Shown here: positions 1-4,899 of the stretch, piece by piece
Layout: each line of letters starts with the position of its first letter
Position numbering within the stretch: position 1 is the first letter of the stretch
Assembly: GCA_018817545.1 (NCBI GenBank)
Contig: JAHITL010000124.1
Span: forward strand, 1-5,004
Reading direction: 5' to 3'
Length of the DNA: 5,004 nucleotides
Origin: Patescibacteria group bacterium
GTDB lineage: Bacteria > Patescibacteriota > Patescibacteriia > Patescibacteriales > GWC2-42-12
The notes under the pieces: generated by a model
The model's database searches: none
Told to the model about the DNA's origin: nothing
What the model saw: the letters and a program-made list of their open reading frames with translations, nothing else
Program-made: the position numbers and the translations under genes

Positions 1-22
1 ATAATAGATGCAACACTTTGGA

Positions 23-778
23 TTAAAATTTTTCTTTAGAGACATCATCTCTTAATCCATAAATTTCTGTTGTATTTTCAAACTCTTGATCAGTCATTAT
101 TTTTTTAAGCATACAACGAATGGTTTTTATGTTTCCACTTTTTCTTAATCCTCTGCATCCCTGGCAACCCATACGAGAAGTTGGACATACTGCATCACAG
201 CCGCCTAAAATTATCGGTCCAAAACATGGTTTATTTTCTAATAACAAACATTTATTTCCTTTCTTGCGACATTCTATACATACTGACTGATCTTGAATAA
301 TTGGAATATTGCCTGCCAAAAACTCTGGAAAATATTTTAAAAATTCATCTCCTGATATCGGGCAACCTGGAAAAACAAAATCTACTTTTACAAAATTATT
401 AACTTCTTTTATCTCAGGATTAAAAATTTCTTGAACATGTTTATATACTTGTTTAATAGTTGCTTTTCCTTGTTGATAGTTTTTTATTTCAGGGACGCCT
501 CCCATTGCTGCGCAATTTCCCAAAACAATTAAAAACTTACTGCGCTTACGTAATTTTAACAAAGTTTTTATATTATCCTTAGTCATTGGGCTTCCTTCTA
601 CTATCCCAATATCCAATTTTCCGCCTTTATCTTTTTCATCTTCAAACAATCGAAAGTCAATCATCTCTACATTACTCATTAAATCTAAAAATTTTTCTCC
701 CAAATCAAATAGCGTAAATTGACATCCTTCACAAGAAGTTAAACTTACAATAGCAATTTTTTTTAGCTTTGGTTTCAT
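23..778 (-). CDS. hydD: [NiFe] hydrogenase group 3b small (delta) subunit
   Basis: The 251-residue product is an iron-sulfur electron-transfer subunit of a cytoplasmic [NiFe] hydrogenase. It would pass electrons between the large subunit's NiFe site and diaphorase partners. Proximal-cluster ligands are visible: CEGC (C16, C19), GNC (C89) and PGCP (C139). The C-terminal part has CIEC (C167, C170), C177, C185, then C194, C198 and CQGC (C205, C208), enough for two more [4Fe-4S] clusters. This layout, with VCxECR...C...GP...GC...C...C.GCRG, matches the delta subunit of Pyrococcus-type sulfhydrogenase. HoxY-type subunits lack the C-terminal cysteines. Length is close to the family norm. There is no Tat signal or membrane segment, so the protein is cytoplasmic. 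M1 is the only usable start, because the next Met (M34) would remove C16 and C19. No Shine-Dalgarno sequence precedes it. It is divergent from hypF. No following gene can be identified in the remaining 22 bases. Confidence 0.93.
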   Translation of the reverse strand: MKPKLKKIAIVSLTSCEGCQFTLFDLGEKFLDLMSNVEMIDFRLFEDEKDKGGKLDIGIVEGSPMTKDNIKTLLKLRKRSKFLIVLGNCAAMGGVPEIKNYQQGKATIKQVYKHVQEIFNPEIKEVNNFVKVDFVFPGCPISGDEFLKYFPEFLAGNIPIIQDQSVCIECRKKGNKCLLLENKPCFGPIILGGCDAVCPTSRMGCQGCRGLRKSGNIKTIRCMLKKIMTDQEFENTTEIYGLRDDVSKEKF

Positions 779-784
779 AGTTAG

Positions 785-813
785 AGTATACTATATTTAG
801 AGTTTGTCGCCAA
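785..813 (-). promoter_or_regulatory. Candidate sigma70-type promoter of the hydrogenase small subunit gene
   Basis: On the minus strand there is a TTGGCG -35-like hexamer (808-813, four of six consensus matches), a 17-bp spacer, and TATACT as a -10 box (785-790, five of six matches). A start about 7 nt past the -10 box falls on or next to the A of the ATG at 778, so the mRNA would be leaderless or nearly so. That agrees with the missing Shine-Dalgarno sequence. A/T-rich DNA gives many chance -10 matches, so this is a good but unproven candidate. Confidence 0.45.
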
Positions 814-814
814 A

Positions 815-834
815 TACCCCGCATTTGCGGGGTA
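815..834. repeat. Perfect GC-rich palindrome / hairpin
   Basis: The 20 bases form a perfect inverted repeat: TACCCCGC, a four-base ATTT loop, then GCGGGGTA, giving 8 bp with six G-C pairs. It stands out in a spacer that is otherwise nearly all A and T. It abuts the candidate -35 box of the small subunit gene, so it could be an operator, a dispersed palindromic repeat, or an RNA hairpin if transcription starts further upstream. No T-run directly follows on the plus strand, and only TTT follows on the minus strand, so it is not a convincing terminator. Confidence 0.7.
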
Positions 835-835
835 G

Positions 836-874
836 TCCCGCTTTCAAAAAATATTTTATTAATGAATAGCGGGA
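836..874. repeat. Second GC-rich hairpin, one base from the first
   Basis: TCCCGCTTTCA (836-846) pairs with TGAA (863-866) and AGCGGGA (868-874), leaving a single bulged T at 867. This gives an 11-bp stem and a 16-nt A/T loop. Its CCCGC and GCGGG arms are the same words as in the hairpin at 815-834, so the four arms can pair either side by side or nested (827-831 with 837-841, and 818-822 with 869-873). The function is unknown; a dispersed repeat unit or a structured leader are both possible. Confidence 0.6.
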
Positions 875-889
875 TCAAATTTTAAGAAA

Positions 890-1029
890 TAATTTTTAAT
901 TTTTAATTTTTAAATAATATTTTAATTTTTAATATCCAAATATTATTTATTTATTTATTTATTTTTAAAAATTTATATTAAAAATTAAAATATTAGAATA
1001 TTATTTAAAAATTAAAAATTATAAAATTA
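890..1029. repeat. Long A/T-only inverted repeat in the divergent spacer
   Basis: The left arm (890-935) and right arm (975-1029) are reverse complements. Positions 915-935 match 975-995 without error. The right arm then has an extra 8 bases (996-1003), and 897-914 match 1004-1021 exactly. A last few bases match with one extra T. AAAT (938-941) and ATTT (971-974) extend the stem past a CC bulge. The left arm starts with three TAATTTT heptamers (890-910). It could extrude as a cruciform or form a long weak RNA hairpin. The low-complexity base composition makes some matching expected by chance, but 21- and 18-base exact blocks in order are more than noise. Confidence 0.6.
945..964. repeat. ATTT tetranucleotide microsatellite (5 units)
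   Basis: Five perfect ATTT units lie in the loop of the A/T inverted repeat. Such a tract is prone to slippage and could vary in length between strains. It is non-coding. Confidence 0.8.
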
Positions 1030-1040
1030 AAAATTTTCTT

Positions 1041-1068
1041 AACTTTCAACTTTTAACTTTCAACTAAT
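1041..1068. repeat. Heptamer array (AACTTTY) directly before hypF
   Basis: Four consecutive 7-bp units read AACTTTC, AACTTTT, AACTTTC, AACTAAT. The array ends six bases before the hypF ATG and occupies the place where a Shine-Dalgarno sequence would sit. The period of 7 is the same as that of the TAATTTT units at 890-910 and the TCAAAAA units inside hypF at 1915-1942. Confidence 0.65.
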
Positions 1069-1074
1069 CCCTCT

Positions 1075-2235
1075 ATGTCCTTATTTAATTATCCAATAAA
1101 AAATAAAAAAAATATTCTCGCATTAGGATCAGAATCAGCTGGTAATTTTTCTATTTATTTTTTTGGAAAAATTTTCTTTTCAAAAGATTTTGGCGATCTT
1201 TTAGATGAAAAAAATTATAAAAATTTTCAAAAGTCTATTTTAACTTTTTTAAAAAAAAATAAAATAAAACCAGATATTATTTTAACTGATTTGCATCCTT
1301 TATATAAAACAACAATTTTAGGCAAAGAATTAAGTCAAAAATTTAAAGCAAAACATATTCAAGTTCAGCACCATATTGCCCATATTTTTTCAGCATTAGG
1401 CGATAAAATTGTTTGCAATTCTAAATTTATAATTCCTGATTTATTTTTAGGCATTGCTTGCGACGGAACTGGATATGGGTTAGATGAAAAAATTTGGGGA
1501 GGAGAAATTTTTGAATTTAAAAAAGAAAAATCTGAATTTAAAATAAAAAGAATTGGACATTTGGAAAATCAGATTATGATTGGAGGAGATTTAGCAATTA
1601 AAGAACCTGCGAGAATGTTAATCGCCATTCTGGCAAAAATTAATTTAGTCAAAAATCAAAAGTCTATAAAATCAAAAGATGAAGAAAAAAAAGATTTTAT
1701 TTTTTCTTTTGTTAAAAAATATTATATTCACAATCAGTTTGAATTATTATATAATCAATTACAACAAAATTTTAATTGTCTTGAAACTTCAAGCGCAGGA
1801 AGAATTTTAGATGCAGTTTCTATATTATTAGGGTTTTGCCAAAATGAAAGAAAGTATAAACATGAACCAATTAAATTATTAGAAAAAAATTCAACAATAC
1901 CATACAGAATAAAGTCAAAAATCAAAAATCAAAAATCAAAAGTTATTTTAGAAACTACCCCTCTTTTTGAATATTTAATAAAAAATTTACATCGTGACAA
2001 AAAACAACTCGCCGCAACCGCCCAGCTTTATATTGCGCAAGGACTTTATAAAATTATTTTTAAATCTAAAATTATAAATCATAAACCTAAAATATTCCTT
2101 GCAGGTGGTCTTGCTAATAATAAAATTATTGCTGCTTATATGGAATCCCAAGATATTTATTTAAATAAAAAAATCCCACGAGGTGACGCAGGAATAAGCT
2201 TTGGGCAAATTGTTTGGTGTCTATCAAATAAATAA
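1075..2235 (+). CDS. hypF: HypF-like carbamoyltransferase, Kae1-like domain only
   Basis: In the HypF family this domain transfers a carbamoyl group to the C-terminal Cys of HypE, the first committed step of cyanide-ligand synthesis. The 386 residues cover only the Kae1-like part. Visible family motifs are TDLHPLY (71-77), VQHHIAH (97-103, the metal-binding HxxxH pair H99/H103), DGTGYG (130-135), IWGGE (140-144), GGDLAIKEPAR (170-180), TSSAGRILDAV (238-248), AGGLANN (343-349) and PRGDAGISFGQ (368-378, with metal-site D371). The acylphosphatase, zinc-finger and YrdC-like domains that make up the first half of a usual HypF of about 750 residues are absent. The ORF opens where the Kae1-like domain normally begins, and the upstream spacer is non-coding. 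Lys-rich loops near 191-206, 279-289 and 329-339 look like insertions. No Shine-Dalgarno sequence is seen. It is divergent from the small subunit gene and convergent with hypE. Confidence 0.9.
   Translation: MSLFNYPIKNKKNILALGSESAGNFSIYFFGKIFFSKDFGDLLDEKNYKNFQKSILTFLKKNKIKPDIILTDLHPLYKTTILGKELSQKFKAKHIQVQHHIAHIFSALGDKIVCNSKFIIPDLFLGIACDGTGYGLDEKIWGGEIFEFKKEKSEFKIKRIGHLENQIMIGGDLAIKEPARMLIAILAKINLVKNQKSIKSKDEEKKDFIFSFVKKYYIHNQFELLYNQLQQNFNCLETSSAGRILDAVSILLGFCQNERKYKHEPIKLLEKNSTIPYRIKSKIKNQKSKVILETTPLFEYLIKNLHRDKKQLAATAQLYIAQGLYKIIFKSKIINHKPKIFLAGGLANNKIIAAYMESQDIYLNKKIPRGDAGISFGQIVWCLSNK
1915..1942 (+). repeat. Heptamer repeat TCAAAAA x4 inside the hypF coding sequence
   Basis: Units TCAAAAA, TCAAAAA, TCAAAAA and TCAAAAG run without a break. 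Read in the hypF frame they give a KSKIKNQKSK-type loop at about residues 280-289, between conserved blocks of the Kae1-like domain. A shorter relative (TCAAAAA, TCAAAAG, then a third TCAAAAG after a gap) lies at 1649-1678 in the same gene. Both look like in-frame insertion or expansion of a spacer-type repeat into tolerant surface loops. Confidence 0.6.
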
Positions 2236-2265
2236 TCGGGAACAGAATAAAATAAAATATTCTTG

Positions 2266-3255
2266 TCAACAGATCCTCGGAATTAATTTTCCTCTTGGCA
2301 TTTCAATTGGCCGAAAGCTACCTAATCTTGTTTTTAAAAAAACTCCTTCTCCTTTTTCAGCTCTGCCAATTATTTTTGCTTCTTGATTAAATTTTTTTAA
2401 AATCTTTAAAACTTTATTAACATTTTTTGATGAAACTGAAGAGATAAACCTGCCTTCTGAAGCAAAAGAAAAAAAATCAATTCCTAAAAGCTCGGATAAT
2501 GCGATTGTTTCTTTTTTATAAGGCAATAATTTCTCATCTAAAATTATTTTTACTTTTGATTTTTTTGCTATTTCCACAATATTAGCTGATAACCCTCCAC
2601 GGGTTGGATCTTTGCAAGCATTCAAATATTTACCAACTAATTCCAACTCTTGATTTAATGGTTTAGAATCGCTTTTAATATTTGTTTGATAATTAAATCT
2701 TTTTGAAAGAACGGCAACAGTATGCTCGCCTAAATCGCCAGAAGCAATAATAGAATCACCTATCATAGCGCCATTATTTTGAATTATTCTTTTTGCCAAA
2801 CCAGTGCCAGCTGTTGTAATTTCAATTTTATCTATTTTCCCCTTTTCTAAAACTTTTGTATCTCCAGTTACAATCGGCACGCCTGATTGAAAAGAAATTT
2901 TATTTATTGAAGAAATTATTTTCATTAAATCTATTCGCGAAAATCCCTCCTCAATAACAATGCTTAAAGAAATTCCTAATGGTTTTGCCCCCATTACAGA
3001 TAAATCATTAATTGTTCCACAAATAGCAATTTTGCCAATGTCACCACCTTGAAAAAAAATCGGATCTATAATAAAAGCATCTGTTGTAAAAACTAATTTC
3101 TCCGTTCCCAAATCAAAAACAGCGGCATCGTCTTCTGTATTTTGCCACTTGCCTTTAAATTTTAAAATTTGCCGAATTTCTTTTAATAACTCCCAAGATG
3201 CATAACCACCTGATCCGTGATCTAAAGTTATTGTTAAATTATCAACTTTTTTCAT
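2266..3255 (-). CDS. hypE: Hydrogenase maturation protein HypE (thiocarbamate dehydratase)
   Basis: HypE accepts a carbamoyl group from HypF on its last Cys and uses ATP to dehydrate it to a thiocyanate, the source of the CN ligands of the NiFe site. The 329-residue protein has the PurM/AIRS-like ATP-binding fold signatures HGSGG (13-17), EDDAAV (41-46), TTDAF (57-61), FFQGGDIG (67-74), GTINDLSVMGA (80-90), GDTKV (131-135) and KDPTRGGLS (215-223). It ends in the diagnostic PRIC, with Cys329 as the very last residue before TGA. All functional hallmarks are present and the length is normal. The start at 3255 places the HGSGG motif at the usual distance from the N-terminus. No Shine-Dalgarno sequence is evident. 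It follows hypD on the same strand across a 216-bp spacer and converges with hypF over 30 bp. Confidence 0.96.
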   Translation of the reverse strand: MKKVDNLTITLDHGSGGYASWELLKEIRQILKFKGKWQNTEDDAAVFDLGTEKLVFTTDAFIIDPIFFQGGDIGKIAICGTINDLSVMGAKPLGISLSIVIEEGFSRIDLMKIISSINKISFQSGVPIVTGDTKVLEKGKIDKIEITTAGTGLAKRIIQNNGAMIGDSIIASGDLGEHTVAVLSKRFNYQTNIKSDSKPLNQELELVGKYLNACKDPTRGGLSANIVEIAKKSKVKIILDEKLLPYKKETIALSELLGIDFFSFASEGRFISSVSSKNVNKVLKILKKFNQEAKIIGRAEKGEGVFLKTRLGSFRPIEMPRGKLIPRIC

Positions 3256-3471
3256 TGTAGTATTTTAATTAAGCCGAAAGGTTCATATAAAAGTAATACA
3301 CTCTGATAATATTTACACTAAAAAAATTTCTAAATTATTAAAAAAAATTATAATGTCAAATGTCTAATTTTCTTAGCATTTTGGCTTAGAAATTTTATTA
3401 GAAATTATAATTTATAATTTAGAAATTTTAGAAATCAATTTAATGAACAAAAAATAAAGATTAGTCAGCTA
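3256..3471. other. hypD-hypE spacer, non-coding, with A/T inverted repeat
   Basis: No ORF is seen in these 216 bp. The spacer holds the inverted repeat at 3324-3428 and several copies of TAGAAATT-like words (3387, 3399, 3420). It is unusually long for neighbouring same-strand hyp genes, so hypE may have its own promoter. A perfect TTGACA lies on the minus strand (3354-3359), but the best -10 match is only 14 bp away. No promoter is therefore called. Confidence 0.6.
3324..3428. repeat. Long A/T inverted repeat between hypD and hypE
   Basis: The 15 bases at 3324-3338 are the exact reverse complement of 3414-3428, and the 10 bases at 3345-3354 of 3404-3413. The left arm carries six extra bases, mostly A. 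A short inner pair (TCTAAT 3363-3368 with ATTAGA 3397-3402) continues the stem. On the minus strand the stem is followed by seven T (3320-3326). The RNA could therefore act as a weak, G/C-poor terminator after hypD or as a processing site that sets the hypE level. The terminator role is inference. Confidence 0.55.
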
Positions 3472-4500
3472 TTATTTCATATATCGAAAAAAAACATTAC
3501 ATGCCCCTTCGCTAGAAACCATACAAGGACCAATCGGATTTTCTGATGTGCAAACTTTTTTAAACAAAGAACATTCTTGAGGACTTTTAAGTCCACGTAT
3601 TATTTCTCCGCATTTACAACTTGTTAATTTTCGTGAAAAAGAAAAATCTACTTGATCTAAAATCTTTTTATATTTTATTTTTGCGTTAAATTTTTTATAC
3701 TTATTTTTTATTTCTAATCCTGATTGCGGAATAATTCCAAACCCTCTCCAATTTCCATTAGCAATATCAAAAACATCAAAAATTTCTTGATATGCTTTTG
3801 GATTTCCTTCTTTTTTTACTGATCGCAAATATTCATTTTCTACAATTTTTTTATTATCAAAAATTTGTTTTAATAACATATACACCGAAACTAAAATATC
3901 TTCAGCAGTAAAACCAGAAATTACTTGTGAAACTTTCATTGATTTATATGGCTCTATTCCAATAATAGTAGAAACATGCCCTGGACAAAGAAATCCGTCA
4001 ATTTTTAATTCTCCAATTTTAAGAAGCGCTTGCATCGCTGGTAAAAATAATTTGTGAGTAGAATAAACAGTTAATCCTTTTTTAATCGCATAAGCTGTCA
4101 TTGGCGCTGTAGTTTCAAAACCTAAACCAAAAAAAACTAAATTAGGATATTTTTTTTGAATTGTTAAAGCCTCATCTATTGAATAAACAGCAAAAATTAA
4201 TGCTCCTTTTTCTCTTGCTTGATCTAAACTGCCATAATATCCTGGCACACGCATCATATCTCCGTAAGTTGCAACAGGAATACCTGAAAGAGCTAAATTT
4301 ACAATTGCATCGATATCTTCTTGACTAGTAACACAAACAGGACAACCTGGTCCTGTTGTTAATTTTACATTTTTTGGCATCAATTCTCTTAAGCCATATC
4401 TTGCAACAGCCTCAGTGTGCGTACCGCAAACTTCCATAATATAAACATCTTTTTTTATTTTCTCAGCAATTTTATTAATCTTTTCTATAATATTTTTCAT
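3472..4500 (-). CDS. hypD: Hydrogenase maturation protein HypD (Fe-S scaffold)
   Basis: HypD is the [4Fe-4S] protein that, with HypC, holds the iron while CO and CN ligands are attached. The 342-residue product shows MEVCGTHT (C25, equivalent to the essential Cys41 of the E. coli protein), GPGCPVC (C53, C56), YGDMMRVPG (79-87), GFETTAP (127-133), CPGHV (172-176), and a C-terminal cysteine cluster SCKCGE (C295, C297), C310, C317, C326 and C334 within VSSEGACN. The spacing between C25 and C53 equals that in E. coli HypD, and the length is close to normal with a slightly short N-terminus. The ATG at 4500 has AAGG (4509-4512) 8 nt upstream, the clearest Shine-Dalgarno sequence in the window. The first 12 codons and this ribosome site are duplicated just upstream, separating hypD from hypC. 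Confidence 0.96.
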   Translation of the reverse strand: MKNIIEKINKIAEKIKKDVYIMEVCGTHTEAVARYGLRELMPKNVKLTTGPGCPVCVTSQEDIDAIVNLALSGIPVATYGDMMRVPGYYGSLDQAREKGALIFAVYSIDEALTIQKKYPNLVFFGLGFETTAPMTAYAIKKGLTVYSTHKLFLPAMQALLKIGELKIDGFLCPGHVSTIIGIEPYKSMKVSQVISGFTAEDILVSVYMLLKQIFDNKKIVENEYLRSVKKEGNPKAYQEIFDVFDIANGNWRGFGIIPQSGLEIKNKYKKFNAKIKYKKILDQVDFSFSRKLTSCKCGEIIRGLKSPQECSLFKKVCTSENPIGPCMVSSEGACNVFFRYMK

Positions 4501-4503
4501 AAC

Positions 4504-4545
4504 TTATGCCTTAATTTTATTAATCTTTTCTATTATAGTTTTCAT
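4504..4545 (-). CDS. 13-codon upstream mini-ORF, duplicated hypD N-terminus
   Basis: The upstream copy of the 45-bp repeat starts with ATG at 4543-4545, has AAGG at the same distance as hypD, and encodes MKTIIEKINKIKA before TAA (4504-4506). HypD itself begins MKNIIEKINKIAE. The stop lies three bases before the hypD ATG in the same frame, and the hypD Shine-Dalgarno sequence sits inside the last codons of the mini-ORF. The mini-ORF could couple translation or allow re-initiation at hypD, or be an inert duplication relic. Expression cannot be judged from sequence. Confidence 0.45.
   Translation of the reverse strand: MKTIIEKINKIKA
4509..4512 (-). promoter_or_regulatory. Shine-Dalgarno sequence of hypD
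   Basis: AAGG ends 8 nt before the hypD ATG. An identical site, 4554-4557, precedes the mini-ORF start at the same distance. These are the only clear Shine-Dalgarno-like sites near gene starts in this window; the other starts (small subunit, hypF, hypE, hypC) lack one. Confidence 0.5.
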
Positions 4546-4566
4546 AACTTATGCCTTGTAAAAAAT

Positions 4567-4767
4567 CTAAAAAGCTATCTTCAGCGCTTCTTTTGCTTCT
4601 TGTTTTCCCATTTTTTGAATAGCAAAACCAGTATGCACTACAACATAATCATTTTTTTTTACTTCTGGTGTTAATGAAATATTAATTTCTTTTTTAATAC
4701 CATCAAAATCAACCATCGCTGAATTTTTTTTAATAGAAATAATTTTTCCAGGAAAAGCTAAACACAT
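4567..4767 (-). CDS. hypC: Hydrogenase maturation chaperone HypC
   Basis: HypC is the small chaperone that binds HypD, carries the Fe(CN)2CO unit and hands it to the hydrogenase large-subunit precursor. The 66-residue product starts with MCLAFPG, containing the essential Cys2 that must be exposed after Met removal. It continues with a beta-rich OB-like core (AMVDFDGIKKEINISL) and the conserved VHTGFA motif (44-49, His45). The tail KEALKIAF is short compared with the roughly 75-90 residues of many HypC proteins, but no key residue is lost. The start is fixed by the MC motif. No Shine-Dalgarno sequence is seen; a promoter candidate lies 24-53 bp upstream. hypD follows on the same strand after 66 bp, most of it duplicated sequence. 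Confidence 0.95.
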   Translation of the reverse strand: MCLAFPGKIISIKKNSAMVDFDGIKKEINISLTPEVKKNDYVVVHTGFAIQKMGKQEAKEALKIAF

Positions 4768-4899
4768 AAAATAAATTTCTAAAATTAAATATTAAAGTTT
4801 GATTGTGAGATTTTTTACAATTACACTTAAATTTACTTTATCAAAAATTTTTAACTAAAGGAAAAATCCACATCATTTTAAACACTAAGTTATTTTGAA
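4768..4899. other. Spacer upstream of hypC
   Basis: These 132 bp hold no ORF. Besides the promoter candidate they contain an AAATTTCTAAA word (4773-4783) that also occurs at 3324-3334 and, inverted, at 3418-3428 in the hypD-hypE spacer. No G/C-rich terminator hairpin for the gene ending at 4900 is seen. Confidence 0.5.
4791..4820 (-). promoter_or_regulatory. Candidate sigma70-type promoter of hypC-hypD
   Basis: On the minus strand, TTGTAA (4815-4820, four of six matches to the -35 consensus) and TTTAAT (4791-4796, five of six to the -10) are separated by 18 bp. Transcription would start near 4784, leaving a leader of about 17 nt before hypC. The surrounding A/T richness lowers the weight of these matches. 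Confidence 0.3.

Larger units (their letters stand above)
4468..4557 (-). repeat. 45-bp tandem duplication covering the hypD start region
   Basis: Positions 4468-4512 and 4513-4557 are consecutive copies of one 45-bp unit with 43 of 45 identical bases (differences at 4489/4534 and 4493/4538). Each copy holds AAGG, the ATG and the first ten codons after it. On the minus strand the 4468-4512 copy is joined to the rest of hypD, and the 4513-4557 copy lies on the hypC side. In coding terms the two substitutions are one missense (Asn/Thr at codon 3) and one silent (Ile codon 4). Without the extra unit, the hypC-hypD gap would be 21 bp instead of 66. Confidence 0.92.

Noticed and set aside
1..22. 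Start of a downstream minus-strand gene overlapping the small subunit stop
   Set aside because: A frame beginning ATGATGTCT stays open to the edge, but its residues do not resemble a large-subunit N-terminus and there is too little sequence to support it.
890..1068. CRISPR-like array or insertion-sequence remnant
   Set aside because: Units are only 7 bp with no unique spacers, there is no transposase, and no target-site duplication is visible. It is low-complexity A/T repeat.
779..1074. Known riboswitch (for example a nickel/cobalt sensor) in the divergent spacer
   Set aside because: The GC hairpins do not show a conserved core I can recognise from any riboswitch family.
2236..2265. AGAATA...TATTCT inverted repeat as a bidirectional terminator between hypF and hypE
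   Set aside because: The 6-bp stem has one G-C pair and no clear T-run. It is too weak to call, although a terminator would be expected between convergent genes.
2201..2386. Plus-strand 61-codon ORF
   Set aside because: It overlaps the end of hypF and the antisense of the hypE C-terminus, which has strong family motifs. The translation shows no domain and looks like a shadow.
3354..3359. Perfect TTGACA on the minus strand as a -35 box for hypE
   Set aside because: No acceptable -10 hexamer lies at 16-18 bp. The best (AATAAT) is at 14 bp, and the start would leave a long leader inside the inverted repeat.
4417..4674. Plus-strand 85-codon ORF rich in Phe, Asn and Leu
   Set aside because: It is antisense to the hypD start, the 45-bp duplication and hypC. 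Its internal FINLFYN-type repeat is simply the complement of that duplication.
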